Source: Candidatus Atribacteria bacterium UBA6251 | GTDB lineage: Bacteria; Atribacterota; Phoenicimicrobiia; Phoenicimicrobiales; Phoenicimicrobiaceae | DNA: 55,708 nt | Direction of reading: 5' to 3' | NCBI GenBank assembly: GCA_002441285.1 | Contig: DJVR01000014.1 | Location: forward strand, 1-55,708 | Shown here: piece by piece, positions 9,000 through 18,145 of the stretch | How the letters are laid out: each line of letters starts with the position of its first letter | How positions within the stretch are numbered: position 1 is the stretch's first letter | Notes under the pieces: generated by a model | The model's input: the letters and a program-made list of their open reading frames with translations, nothing else | Told to the model about the DNA's origin: nothing | Database searches by the model: none | Position numbers and translations under genes: made by a program

Positions 9000-10349
9000 T
9001 CAAAGGCTTAAGTTCATTTTTTTCAATTCACCTTTTAAAAATATAATAGTAAGGACTACCGATAAAATATCAGCAGCAGGATAGGCAATCCAGATACCTA
9101 AAAGTCCAAGTCCAAGAATCCGTGGCAGTATAATAACTAAAGGGATAAATAATAGAACTTGTCTAAGTAAAGCCAATATCAACGAAGGAACTGCTTTTCC
9201 CAAGGATTGAAATAGAGCAGATCCCACTATCTGTATACCGATTACCGGGATCACAGAAATAACTATCCTCATTATAGTAGAGCCTTTATCTATTATTTCT
9301 GGTTCCCTGGTAAACATACCTATAACTATAAAAGGGAATAATTCAATTATTAACCAGCCAAAGGTAGCAATAGCAGTAGTAATAATAAGCGATAATTTAA
9401 TTGTCTCTTTTACCCTATCAAGGTTTTTCGCTCCATAATTAAATCCTACTATAGGCTGCATCCCTTGAACTACTCCAAATAAGGGCATAAACACAAACAT
9501 AGTAACCCGGTGAAGTATGCCTACAATTATTAAAGCCATGTCTCCACCAAAAAACTTCAAAGAATTATTTACTACAATAGCCACAACACTCCCGGTAACC
9601 TGTCTGAAAAAAGAAGCAGATCCTACAGCAAGTATTTCGATTACGATATGCATTTTAGGTTTTAAGTGATGCAGTTTTACTTTCAATGAACTTTTACTAC
9701 TATATAAATAGATTAATATATAGAGAAAAGAAACAAATTTAGAAATAACTGTAGCTAGGGCTGCACCCTTAACTCCCATCTTAAAAACAAATATAAAAAT
9801 CGGATCCAGGATTATATTTAATATCGCCCCGATAAGCATGGTAGCCATAGCTACTTTAGCATTACCTTCGGCTCTGATTAAATTATTAGAAGACATGGCA
9901 AAGGAAGAGAAAACACTACCCCAGAGTATAATAGTAATATAGTCTTTGGCATAAGGTAAAATGGTTTCTGTTGAACCGAAGAATCTTAATATAGGTTCGG
10001 TAAAAATAAGACCGATAGCAGCAATTATTGAACTCATTACAATTATACATAAAAAAGAATTTCCGGCGACATAGTCAGCTTTTTCTATGTCTTTTGCTCC
10101 CAGACTTCTGGATATGGCTGAGGCTGCTCCAATTCCTATCATCTGGGCAAAAGCCATTATAACCATTTGAATGGGGAAGGCAATAGTTAATCCACCGATA
10201 GCTAAAGCCCCCACTCCTCTTCCGACAAAGATAGTATCAACGAGATTATATAATGCATTTACCATCATAGCGATAGTTGCTGGAACAGATAAATTTACTA
10301 AAAGTTTACCTATTCTTTCTTCTCCCAGTCGTGCAGTCATCTGTTTCAT
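9000..10349 (-). CDS. MATE-family multidrug efflux transporter
   Basis: Inner-membrane protein of 449 residues with about twelve hydrophobic segments in two similar halves, typical of MATE/MOP transporters of the MepA/DinF-like branch. N-terminal LGEERIGKLLVNLSVPATIA and NALYNLVDTIFVGRGVG, and mid-protein MQPIVGFNYGAKNLDRV, are family patterns. It would export cationic compounds using a sodium or proton gradient. Its ATG at 10349 overlaps the stop of the MarR gene by ATGA and has CAGGAG upstream, so the two are translated from one message. The pairing suggests induction of efflux by a compound sensed by the regulator. Confidence 0.9.
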   Translation of the reverse strand: MKQMTARLGEERIGKLLVNLSVPATIAMMVNALYNLVDTIFVGRGVGALAIGGLTIAFPIQMVIMAFAQMIGIGAASAISRSLGAKDIEKADYVAGNSFLCIIVMSSIIAAIGLIFTEPILRFFGSTETILPYAKDYITIILWGSVFSSFAMSSNNLIRAEGNAKVAMATMLIGAILNIILDPIFIFVFKMGVKGAALATVISKFVSFLYILIYLYSSKSSLKVKLHHLKPKMHIVIEILAVGSASFFRQVTGSVVAIVVNNSLKFFGGDMALIIVGILHRVTMFVFMPLFGVVQGMQPIVGFNYGAKNLDRVKETIKLSLIITTAIATFGWLIIELFPFIVIGMFTREPEIIDKGSTIMRIVISVIPVIGIQIVGSALFQSLGKAVPSLILALLRQVLLFIPLVIILPRILGLGLLGIWIAYPAADILSVVLTIIFLKGELKKMNLSL

Positions 10350-10822
10350 AAATTATCTCCTGTTGCGATTTCCCTTTTTTCTTCCTCAGTAAGTGTGCGA
10401 TTAAGGGTTTCCAGACCTTTGATTATATCCTTTATTTCTTGTTCAGAAAGTTTTTTTAGTAGCTGGGCAAAATATTCTTCCTTTTTTCGGCGAAAATCAT
10501 TGCAGAATTTCTGACTTTTTCCGGTTAAGGATATTTTTACCACTCTTCGGTCATCTTTAGTGCGCTTACGTTTTATAATATCTTTTTGTTCGAGCCTATC
10601 CAGGATTCCCGATACAGTACTATCAGATAATCCCATTTTGGCACTTAATTCACTAACTTTTTGCTCCCCATGTTTTTCCAGTATCGATATTACTGAAAGT
10701 TGGGGAAAGGTAAATCCTGAATCTTGTATTAAATTATGAAATTTATGTCTCATAAATTTATTAAAATTTCTGGTAAGATCAACAACTATTTTCGAAATAT
10801 TATCAAATTTAGAATTAGACAT
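10346..10822 (-). CDS. MarR-family transcriptional regulator
   Basis: Winged-helix regulator of 158 residues. The DNA-binding part is visible as QKVSELSAKMGLSDSTVSGI (recognition helix) followed by the wing KRTKDDRRVVKISLTGKS, the standard MarR pattern. It is the first gene of a two-gene unit with the MATE transporter and is preceded by AGAGGAGG. MarR proteins usually bind near their own promoter and are released by ligands; a long perfect inverted repeat lies upstream at 10904-10959. The ligand is unknown. Confidence 0.9.
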   Translation of the reverse strand: MSNSKFDNISKIVVDLTRNFNKFMRHKFHNLIQDSGFTFPQLSVISILEKHGEQKVSELSAKMGLSDSTVSGILDRLEQKDIIKRKRTKDDRRVVKISLTGKSQKFCNDFRRKKEEYFAQLLKKLSEQEIKDIIKGLETLNRTLTEEEKREIATGDNL

Positions 10823-10903
10823 AATTGTATTTCCTCCTCTTTGATAAATTGAGATTTATTTCATGTAATATAAAAAACGTATATAATATATATAATATAT
10901 GAA

Positions 10904-10959
10904 AGCATAATAAGATGAAGTGTTTAAAAATTATTTTGAATTAATATATTTATTATGCT
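10904..10959. promoter_or_regulatory. Inverted repeat upstream of the MarR/MATE unit
   Basis: AGCATAATAA (10904-10913) and its exact complement TTATTATGCT (10950-10959) are spaced by 36 bases, 80-140 bases before the marR start. Very AT-rich sequence between it and the gene contains several possible -10 boxes. It may be a pair of MarR binding sites or a transcript hairpin; the function is inferred only from position. Confidence 0.35.
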
Positions 10960-11021
10960 AATATTTAGGATACGAAATATTATAATAGATGATTTTATTT
11001 TTGTCAAGTATGCAAATCGTG

Positions 11022-11042
11022 CAAGTTGGTGTCAACAACTTG
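11022..11042. repeat. Short perfect hairpin in the 10.8-11.6 kb intergenic region
   Basis: CAAGTTG at 11022-11028 pairs with CAACTTG at 11036-11042 around a 7-base loop. It lies about 160 bases beyond the transposase-like relic at 11201-11390. It could mark an end of an old insertion element, but no matching partner at the other side was found. Confidence 0.3.
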
Positions 11043-11200
11043 TGGGTACTTTTCCTTACCTCAAAAAAAATTATTTGATTTTAATTTAGGATAGGAAAGA
11101 TAGATCTTGGGAAATTGATCTTCAAATAAACAAATAATAATCCTATTAAACTGTGTTCTAAAATATTATTCATCCTAAACCTATCTCTCTCTTAAAATAT

Positions 11201-11390
11201 TTAATAATCTATACTTACCAATCTCTTTAATGATTTTACCCCGGGTCTATCCTGATGGGGTCCAGAGAGGATTGGGAGGGAATGGGATAGCATCCTGACC
11301 ATTTCCTTTAGGAAATCTCCATCTTTGGAGAGTGCCTCTAGAGTATCTTTTAATTATTATGGAGGCTCTTGATGGCCCATTTCCAGTTCT
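11201..11390 (-). mobile_element. Probable relic of an IS256-type transposase N-terminus
   Basis: On the minus strand the frame ending at a stop at 11201-11203 reads LEALSKDGDFLKEMVRML, which resembles the N-terminal (K/E)DGDFL(K/R)E pattern of IS256/mutator-type transposases. A preceding stretch in another frame (NWKWAIKSLHNN) would join after one frameshift. Only about 50-60 codons remain and the rest of the transposase is absent. The stretch is visibly richer in G+C than its surroundings, which fits an imported element. The remainder of 10823-11664 shows no gene that I can support. Confidence 0.4.
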
Positions 11391-11664
11391 TATTTTAATT
11401 AACTTTATTCACTTTTACAGAAAATATAGCACACACTCTTTTATTGTCTTATTTTTAAAACAATTTTCCATAACTTATTTTTTCTTATTGAAATAAAATA
11501 AGTAGACTTGTATTAGGTAAAAACTTATGTTAAATTAGCTTTATATTAAGTTAAAGAAAATAATCCTGGACCAATCCTTTTAAATATTGTCTACTTGTGG
11601 TGGGATTAAATTTTTATCGAAGCTCTTTTTTCCTATTTTTATATTGAACAATCGAGTAAAAATA

Positions 11665-12882
11665 ATGCGAGAATTTATAGTAGTTATAGTTTCTTTTTTA
11701 ACTATTCCTTTAATGAATAAGAAGAAGATTCCGATTGGTCTAGCTATTTGTATTTGTGCAATACTGATGGCTTTGCTGGGAGGATTGAATTTATTAGAAA
11801 TTAAAGAAGTGATGCTAAACACTTTTTTTGATATTGACAAAGTACAGCGATATATAGTAGTTGTAGAAATAGGCATTTTAGGAGTTTTAATCAAGAAGTA
11901 TAAGATTATTGATGAAGTTATTAAATATATAGTGGAAGTAGTGAAGAATAAAAGAATAGTATTGATGTCTATTCCCGCTCTGGTGGGTTTGCTTTCAGTC
12001 CCGGGAGGAGCAATTATTTCTATTCCCTTTATTGATAAACTAGGAGAAGAATCTAATTTATCCATCAATCATAAAGCCATTATTAATTTAATTTTTAGAC
12101 ATATTGCTATGCACCTTTTACCCTATACTACTGGTTTTTTAGTGGTAACTTCTCTAATCCCTCAGCTTTCACTTTATAAATTGGTAGGTCTTAATGGTTT
12201 ATTCGTAATATTATATTTAACCACTGCTTATTTTTTATATGTTAGGAAAGTGGAAAATAATAGCTCTCCTTCTACAAGTTCTATATTACCAAGTTTATTA
12301 AATCTACTTCTTTTTACTGCGCCAATATATTTAGCTGTCCTGTTAAATATTTTTTTTAGTATTCCTTTTTTTGTGGGAATGTTGGCAAATTTATTGGTTA
12401 TATATTTACTTAAACCAAAAAAGACCTTTTTAATAGACATTATTCGAGCTTTTAATACCAGGATATTATTAGCCTTAATTGGTGTTTATTTAATTCAAGG
12501 GGTGATGGGTAAAATGGAAGCGATCTCTTCTCTGCTTTCCTCGATTTTTAATAATCCCCAGACTATAATGTTAGGCATTATTTTTACTTCTTTTTTCTTT
12601 GGAATGTCTACTGGTTTTCAGCCTACTGCCCTGGGGATTGTATTACCTATCTTGGCAACTTTACCTCTTTCCGAGAATCGTATATTACTTTATTGCCATT
12701 CTACCTTTGTATGGTCTTTTGTGGGTTACTTTTTTTCGCCTTTACATTTGTGCCAACTATTTACTTGTGAGTATTTGAAAATTTCTACCTTAGATCTCTA
12801 CAAAGATTATAAAAAATTTTTTTTCTATTTAATAATTATCCTGATACTAAGTTATTCTATTCTAGGTTTATTCCTAAAATAA
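11665..12882 (+). CDS. DUF401-family integral membrane protein
   Basis: A polytopic membrane protein of about 405 residues with some ten hydrophobic segments. The segment ALVGLLSVPGGAIISIPFID, followed by the RHIAMHLLPYTTGF region, and the C-terminal half with GMSTGFQPTALGIVLP resemble the DUF401 family (distantly related to anion/citrate-type permeases). The transported substrate is unknown. The frame is open back to a TTG at 11587, but the ATG at 11665 (MREFIVVIVSFL) gives a normal membrane N-terminus; neither start has a strong ribosome site. The gene stands alone. Confidence 0.75.
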   Translation: MREFIVVIVSFLTIPLMNKKKIPIGLAICICAILMALLGGLNLLEIKEVMLNTFFDIDKVQRYIVVVEIGILGVLIKKYKIIDEVIKYIVEVVKNKRIVLMSIPALVGLLSVPGGAIISIPFIDKLGEESNLSINHKAIINLIFRHIAMHLLPYTTGFLVVTSLIPQLSLYKLVGLNGLFVILYLTTAYFLYVRKVENNSSPSTSSILPSLLNLLLFTAPIYLAVLLNIFFSIPFFVGMLANLLVIYLLKPKKTFLIDIIRAFNTRILLALIGVYLIQGVMGKMEAISSLLSSIFNNPQTIMLGIIFTSFFFGMSTGFQPTALGIVLPILATLPLSENRILLYCHSTFVWSFVGYFFSPLHLCQLFTCEYLKISTLDLYKDYKKFFFYLIIILILSYSILGLFLK

Positions 12883-13213
12883 ATCAGAAAAAGCTATTTT
12901 ATTCGAGAACCTCCCAACTACCAATATTTCATTCAAAACATTCTACTATTTGTACTACGAGGTTTAAGCCTTTAGACTATGAATAGAAATATTGATTATT
13001 TTTTGATAAAATTAAAATAAAGACCAATGAGGCTTCAAGGATAGTATTTTTAACTGTATCAGCATTTGATAGATTTAATATTATCTTAGTGAAACTTATA
13101 TGAAAATTGTTAATACGGATTTTTTTAATGAAAAGAATGATAATTTAAATTGGTAAAAAAAATTGAAAGGGATATTTTTTTTGAAAAAAATATTTTATGA
13201 AAGGTTGATAAAA

Positions 13214-13417
13214 ATGGAAAGAATTGCCTATAGTATTTTGATTATTGTAGCAATAGCCTGGATAATTGCTTGGATGGTAGGAATGTTTCAAAATATGTGG
13301 ATAGGAATTATTGGCCTGGCTATGTTGGTGGGACTGGGTTTGCTTTTTATCAAGGTATTACACGATAGAATGAAGAGTAGCAAAGAGGATCGTTATTCCA
13401 GAGAAGTGGAAAAGTAA
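13214..13417 (+). CDS. Small two-span membrane protein paired with YbjQ-type protein
   Basis: A 67-residue protein with two hydrophobic segments (about residues 5-25 and 28-47) and a charged cytoplasmic tail (HDRMKSSKEDRYSREVEK). I prefer the ATG at 13214, with AAAGG upstream, over a weaker start at 13163 inside the same frame. It ends 17 bases before the YbjQ-type gene and shares its ribosome-site region, so the two are surely co-transcribed. A similar small membrane protein precedes the second YbjQ-type gene at 39.4 kb. The function is unknown; an anchor or partner role for the YbjQ protein is an inference from the repeated pairing. Confidence 0.7.
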   Translation: MERIAYSILIIVAIAWIIAWMVGMFQNMWIGIIGLAMLVGLGLLFIKVLHDRMKSSKEDRYSREVEK

Positions 13418-13434
13418 GGAGGTGGATGTTTAAA

Positions 13435-13755
13435 ATGCTATTAACTACTCAAAATCAGTTTTCTGACTATGAAATTATTCAGACCCTGGGATTGGTTAAA
13501 GGGAATACAGTTCGCGCACGTCATGCAGGTAAAGATATTTTAGCTACCTTCCGCAATGTAGTAGGAGGAGAGATAGAGGAATATACTAAATTACTTGCTG
13601 AATCTAGGGAACAGGCTATCGATCGAATGATTGAGATGGCTAAAACAATGGGAGCCGATGGTATTGTGGGTATTCGGTTTACTACTTCTTCTATTATGCA
13701 AGCAGCTTCAGAGATGTTTGTCTATGGCACTGCAGTAAAATTAAAGAAAAAATAG
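13435..13755 (+). CDS. YbjQ/UPF0145 family protein
   Basis: A 106-residue protein of the YbjQ family (UPF0145, sometimes called putative heavy-metal-binding domain). Key family patterns are LGLVKGNTVRARHAGKD, the VVGGEIEEYTKLL segment, MGADGIVGIRF and the C-terminal YGTAVKLK. YbjQ proteins form pentameric rings in known structures; a biochemical role is not established. I chose ATG 13435 because AGGAGG at 13418-13423 then has workable spacing, whereas ATG 13426 would be only two bases behind it. It pairs with the small membrane protein at 13214. A paralog is found at 39.6-40.0 kb. Confidence 0.82.
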   Translation: MLLTTQNQFSDYEIIQTLGLVKGNTVRARHAGKDILATFRNVVGGEIEEYTKLLAESREQAIDRMIEMAKTMGADGIVGIRFTTSSIMQAASEMFVYGTAVKLKKK

Positions 13756-14089
13756 TCCAAGAAAATGCTTAGGTACAGGGTTAGCTTATTCTGAAATTTT
13801 GAGATATTAATCTGTAGAAATAGATTTAACCGATACTTTTTATATTAATGGAAAAAGAAAATATAATTACAGAAAAAGACATTATCTTTATTCACTCAAA
13901 TGGGCTTGGAGTATTTTTAGTAAGTAAAAGGGGAAATGGAAAAAAATTATAAAATAAATTTGATCTAAACAGGTATAAGGGATTCTGGTTTATGCAAGGG
14001 TATAAAAGATGGTTGTTTAATGCAAATAATTAATTATCCTTTTTTTAAAGGCAGGGAGATTACAAAGAATATAAGAGAAGGAAAAATAA
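13756..14089. other. Intergenic stretch without a supported gene
   Basis: About 330 bases between the YbjQ-type gene and nagB. It holds a 34-codon frame starting at ATG 13849 (ending in RGNGKKL) and a second overlapping frame with a similarly open run, neither with a ribosome site. This could be a remnant of a longer coding region, but I cannot name it. Confidence 0.3.
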
Positions 14090-14827
14090 ATGAAGATAAA
14101 TATATTTACCTCAAAAGAAGATATGAGTAAGGCAGCTGCTGAAAAGGCAGCAGAGATATTGAAGAAAACAATTCAGCAAAAGAGAGAAGCGTATTTTATT
14201 GCTGCTACTGGGGCTTCTCAATTTGGATTTTTAGATCATCTTACTCAGATTGCCGATATTGATTGGTCCAGGACTACCATGTTTCACTTAGATGAGTATA
14301 TTGGTTTACCTGAAGAGCATCCAGCAAGCTTTAGAAAATACCTTAAAGAAAGGTTGATCAATAAAGTTCATCCAGGCAAAGTTTATTTAATATCCGGAGA
14401 TGCTCCTGATCCAGAAAACGAATGTGAAAGATTAAATAAGATTATCAATCAGTATGAGATAGATGTTGCCTTTGTGGGTATAGGAGAGAATGGACATCTT
14501 GCCTTTAACGATCCGCCAGCTGATTTTGAAACGGAAAAACCCTACATTATTGTGCAATTAGATATTGCTTGCCGAAGACAACAATTAGGAGAGGGATGGT
14601 TCAAAACCCTGGAGGAAGTTCCCCGAAAAGCTATTTCTATGTCCATAAAGCAGATTATGAAATCCAAAGCTATTATTTGTACCGTACCTGACCGAAGAAA
14701 AGCCCAGGCGGTAAAGAATTGTTTTGGGGAGGGGGAGGTTTCTCCTCAATATCCAGCATCCATCTTAAAGCAACATAAACATTGTTATGTCTTTTTAGAT
14801 GAACAATCTTCTATAGGCTTAAAGTAA
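14090..14827 (+). CDS. nagB: Glucosamine-6-phosphate deaminase
   Basis: Converts glucosamine 6-phosphate to fructose 6-phosphate and ammonia. The 245-residue product has the family motifs AATGASQFGFL (phosphate binding), MFHLDEYIGL with D68/E69, and GIGENGHLAFNDPP with the ring-opening His at residue 136. The GIGENGHLAF version, in which the Asp before the His of the E. coli enzyme is Asn, is common in the NagB-like branch of many bacteria, so an isomerase acting on a related amino sugar phosphate cannot be excluded. It lies 35 bases before nagA, which supports the amino-sugar role. Confidence 0.88.
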   Translation: MKINIFTSKEDMSKAAAEKAAEILKKTIQQKREAYFIAATGASQFGFLDHLTQIADIDWSRTTMFHLDEYIGLPEEHPASFRKYLKERLINKVHPGKVYLISGDAPDPENECERLNKIINQYEIDVAFVGIGENGHLAFNDPPADFETEKPYIIVQLDIACRRQQLGEGWFKTLEEVPRKAISMSIKQIMKSKAIICTVPDRRKAQAVKNCFGEGEVSPQYPASILKQHKHCYVFLDEQSSIGLK

Positions 14828-14862
14828 TTAAGATTAGTTATAGTTAAACAGGAGAAAATAAG

Positions 14863-16089
14863 ATGGTAGGACGCGTTGTTCTTCTTAATGGAAAACTGAT
14901 CACTCCTTTTCGAGAAATAGAAAAGGGATTCGTGTTAATTGGGGAGGATTTAATTGAGAAGATAGGAACAATGGATGAAATTATCATCCCAGAAGGATCC
15001 AAGATTATTGATGTCCAAGGTTTATATATTAGTCCTGGTTTTATAGATTCTCATCTACATGGTGCCTTTGGTGGTTCGGTTATGTCTGCTACAGAAAAGG
15101 ATTTAAGACTCATGGCTCAAGGCTTGGTGAAATGTGGTACTACCTCATTTATACCTACTACTCTTTCTGCTCCCTGGGAAAAGGTTGTAAAGGCAGTAGA
15201 TTGTATTTCCCAAACTATGAAAAAAGATTTACAGGGTGCTAGGATTTTAGGAATACATATCGAAGGACCTTATATTAGTTTAGAACAAAAAGGCGCTCAA
15301 AACCCTGAGCATATCTATCCCCCCAATCCTGAGCAATATATACCTTTGTTAGATAAATATCCCAATATTTTAAGAATAACCGCAGCACCAGAAATTCCAG
15401 GAGGTCTAGAATTGGGTCAGGAATTAAAGAGAAGAAATATTGTAGCGGCTATTGGTCATTCTAATGCTACCTATCCCCAGGTACTTCAAGCGGTGGAAAA
15501 TGGTTATAGCCATGTTACTCATATGTTTTCTGCTATGTCTGGAATACAGAGGATTAAAGGTTATCGTATCTCGGGAGTAATTGAATCAACCCTCTTACTT
15601 GATGAGCTAACTACAGAATTAATCGCTGATGGGCATCATCTTCCTCCCAGTTTGATGAAGCTGGTATTACATTGTAAAGGGATAGGTAAGGTGTGTCTGG
15701 TGACTGATTCAATGCAAGCAGCTGGATTAGGCCCGGGCAAGTACGAATTGGGTGGCTTGGAGGTAATAGTAGAGTCAGAAATTCCAGAAGAATTTGAAAT
15801 TCAGACCCAGGAGAATAATTATGTAGCTAAATTAATTGACCGCTCTGCCTTTGCTTCCAGTGTCTCTACTATGGATAAGTTAATAAAAAATATGGTCAAA
15901 CAAGGTGATCTCAGTATCAGACAGGCGGTGCAATTAGCTACCTACAATGTGGCCAAGATTCATTACTTAGAAAATAAAATTGGAATTTTAGCAGAAAACA
16001 AAAAAGCAGATATCACTGTTTTTGATGAGGGAATAAATGTAAAAATGAGTATTGTTGAGGGCAAAGTAGTATATGGATCTTGGCAATGA
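14863..16089 (+). CDS. nagA: N-acetylglucosamine-6-phosphate deacetylase
   Basis: Amidohydrolase-superfamily enzyme of 408 residues that removes acetate from N-acetylglucosamine 6-phosphate, giving the substrate of NagB. Metal-site and family motifs are in order: SPGFIDSHLHGAFGG (near residue 60), LGIHIEGPYIS (Glu ligand), AAIGHSNATY and THMFSAMS (His ligands), and VTDSMQAAGLG with the catalytic Asp. The C-terminus reads GILAENKKADITVFD, typical for the family. Start ATG 14863 follows CAGGAG. With nagB it forms a two-gene unit; no dedicated transporter or NagC-type regulator is next to it. Confidence 0.9.
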   Translation: MVGRVVLLNGKLITPFREIEKGFVLIGEDLIEKIGTMDEIIIPEGSKIIDVQGLYISPGFIDSHLHGAFGGSVMSATEKDLRLMAQGLVKCGTTSFIPTTLSAPWEKVVKAVDCISQTMKKDLQGARILGIHIEGPYISLEQKGAQNPEHIYPPNPEQYIPLLDKYPNILRITAAPEIPGGLELGQELKRRNIVAAIGHSNATYPQVLQAVENGYSHVTHMFSAMSGIQRIKGYRISGVIESTLLLDELTTELIADGHHLPPSLMKLVLHCKGIGKVCLVTDSMQAAGLGPGKYELGGLEVIVESEIPEEFEIQTQENNYVAKLIDRSAFASSVSTMDKLIKNMVKQGDLSIRQAVQLATYNVAKIHYLENKIGILAENKKADITVFDEGINVKMSIVEGKVVYGSWQ

Positions 16090-16181
16090 TATCAGCGCAG
16101 AAAAAATTTGGAGGTATAAAAACATTTATTTGAATTTTACAAATTTTATGCCTAGTTACGAATTTGGTAAGGAAGAAAATA

Positions 16182-17209
16182 ATGAAAGAATGGGAATCAT
16201 TATTAAAAAATCATTCAATCTCCTGGTTATTAGAAGATGATAATCCTTCAGTAAAGTATTTTACCCTGATAGACCTTTTGGGAAAAGCAAAAAGCGATCC
16301 GGAAGTAATCCAGACAAAAAAGGATATTGTCTGGAAGGGAATTGTTCCTAAGATTCTATCTAAACAGAAAGAAGGCGGCTATTGGGAAAAAGAAGATAGC
16401 TTTTATACTAACAAATATAAAGGAAGGGTGTGGCAATTACTAATACTAGCAGAGTTGGGAGTCCATAAAGATCTTGATATTAGAATAGAAAAAGCTGCTG
16501 AATTTATTCTAAATCATTCTCAGGATCGATTAAGGCATGGATTTTCTGTCTATCCCAGTAGCAGATGGGGAGGCGGAAGAGCTAGTAGCGTAATACCCTG
16601 TCTTACCGGTAATATGGTATTTAGTCTAATTAGGGTTGGTTTCTTTACTGATGAGAGAGTACAAAAAGCTATTCAATGGATTATTACTTATCAACGTTTT
16701 GATGATGGAATTAAAAGATTTCCAAAAGATTGGCCTTATGATCAATCAGGGCAGAGCTGTTGGGGGAAACATTCCTGTCATATGGGGGTAGTAAAAACCT
16801 TAAAAGCTCTTGCAGAGATTCCTGTTGCCCGAAGAAATAAAGCAGTAAAAGAAACTATAGAACTAGCAGTAGAATATTTACTTAAGCATCATATTTATAA
16901 GCAAAGTCATAATTTAGAAAAGGTAGCTAAACCTGGTTGGCTTCGTCTGGGTTTTCCCTTAATGTATCAGGATGATATATTAGAAATTTTAGAAATATTG
17001 ACTCGACTGGAATGTTATGATGAAAGGATGCAAGAGGCGATTAAAATTCTAATTTCTAAGCAAAATGAGCAGGGTAAATGGATATTGGAAAATACCTTTA
17101 ATGGTAGATTTCAGGTTAATATGGGAAAAAAGGTGAACCTAGTAAGTGGATAACCTTGAATGCCTTAAGGGTATTAAAAAGATATTATCACTTACCTGAA
17201 TTAAACTAA
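16182..17209 (+). pseudogene. Alpha/alpha-toroid (prenyltransferase/squalene-cyclase-like) protein, frameshifted near its end
   Basis: The uninterrupted frame (ATG 16182 behind GGAAG, to a stop at 17151-17153) encodes about 323 residues rich in repeats such as ILSKQKEGGYWE, IITYQRFDDGIKRF and ILISKQNEQGKWILE, the QxxxG(G/K)W pattern of terpene-cyclase-like toroids. Near the end the frame departs from the family pattern. Adding one base to the A6 run at 17126-17131 gives GKKGEPSKWITLNALRVLKR and a stop at 17207-17209, the ending expected for these proteins. Thus one A appears to be missing. Membership in a real enzyme class is uncertain; such cytosolic proteins are often annotated only by the fold. 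An assembly error would restore a full gene. Confidence 0.72.
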
Positions 17210-17422
17210 GATGAATTATTGTGTAGTTTGAATCTTTTCTACAAGAGCAATTAAGATTAGACTTTTTATGGAAAAATAAAGAGATATAAATTTAAATAAG
17301 GTAAAAAAAGCTGATTATTTTTCGAATTTTGGAAAAGTTGTCGGTAGATGAAAGATTATAAAACCTTTAACTGAACTCTTACTACTACCTTTTGTCTGAA
17401 TATTTGGTTAGATGAGAGAATG

Positions 17423-18145
17423 TTAAGGGCGAAGAGGTAAGGTGTGAGCAATTTTTCTTTCAATTTCTTGAAAAAATATATCCGTCTTTTTATCCTCTAG
17501 ATTATATTTTTTGTAGACCCAATCAGCATAATGGTAGTTCATTCTATCTATAATTATATAATCTACCTTTCCTTTTAAAATATTAGTCAGTTCTTCTGCT
17601 CCCGGGAGTAAGGGGGCAATCATAGCATAAGTTTTCAAGCCTGCTTGGTGCAATTTATTAAGGGCAATAACTCGATCTTTTATACTTGGAGAGTTAGGTT
17701 CAAAAAGTTTTTTGATGGTTTCATCAGCAGTAGCAATACTGAAACCAATCTGAAAATTTTTACCTTTTTTTAAAATATCTAAATCTCTTAACACCAAAGG
17801 TGATTTTGTTTGGATGACTACCGACCAATTATTTTCAGCTAGTATTTCTAAACACTGACGGGTAATTTTGTATTTTGCCTCAATTGGTTGGTAAGGATCG
17901 CATACCCCACTTATCCATACTTCTCCCTTTCTTTTTTTAGTGATCTCTTTCTGGAGTAACTCAGGTGCGTTAGTTTTTGCATCAACAAATTTACCCCAGG
18001 GTTCAAGATGTCTGGAATATTTTTTCATGAAACGGGCATAACAATAAAAGCAACCATACTGGCAGCCGAGAAAGGGATTAATCACATAAGGATAGATTTT
18101 AGATTTAGATAGAATACTTTTAGAAATTATTTCTTTTATAACCAT
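17423..18145 (-). CDS. Radical SAM protein of the SplB-like (COG1533) group
   Basis: A 240-residue radical SAM protein. The cluster motif is NPFLGCQYGCFYCYARF (CxxxCxxC near residue 28), followed by the family segment VWISGVCDPYQPIEAKYKIT and VIQTKSPLVLRDLDIL, which are characteristic of the spore-photoproduct-lyase-like COG1533 group. It is shorter than true spore photoproduct lyases (about 340 residues) and lacks their C-terminal part, so the substrate is unknown. Its start has no obvious strong ribosome site. It is transcribed divergently from a pyrimidine-dimer glycosylase-like gene, hinting at a DNA-repair role. Confidence 0.82.
   Translation of the reverse strand: MVIKEIISKSILSKSKIYPYVINPFLGCQYGCFYCYARFMKKYSRHLEPWGKFVDAKTNAPELLQKEITKKRKGEVWISGVCDPYQPIEAKYKITRQCLEILAENNWSVVIQTKSPLVLRDLDILKKGKNFQIGFSIATADETIKKLFEPNSPSIKDRVIALNKLHQAGLKTYAMIAPLLPGAEELTNILKGKVDYIIIDRMNYHYADWVYKKYNLEDKKTDIFFQEIERKIAHTLPLRP

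Noticed and set aside
11240..11390. Structured RNA or riboswitch in the G+C-richer intergenic stretch
   Set aside because: Two small stems are present, but no known riboswitch core was seen, and the minus strand reads as a transposase fragment.
11580..12068. A 162-codon minus-strand frame opposite the DUF401 gene
   Set aside because: It is the mirror of the hydrophobic coding sequence, has no ribosome site and no family features.
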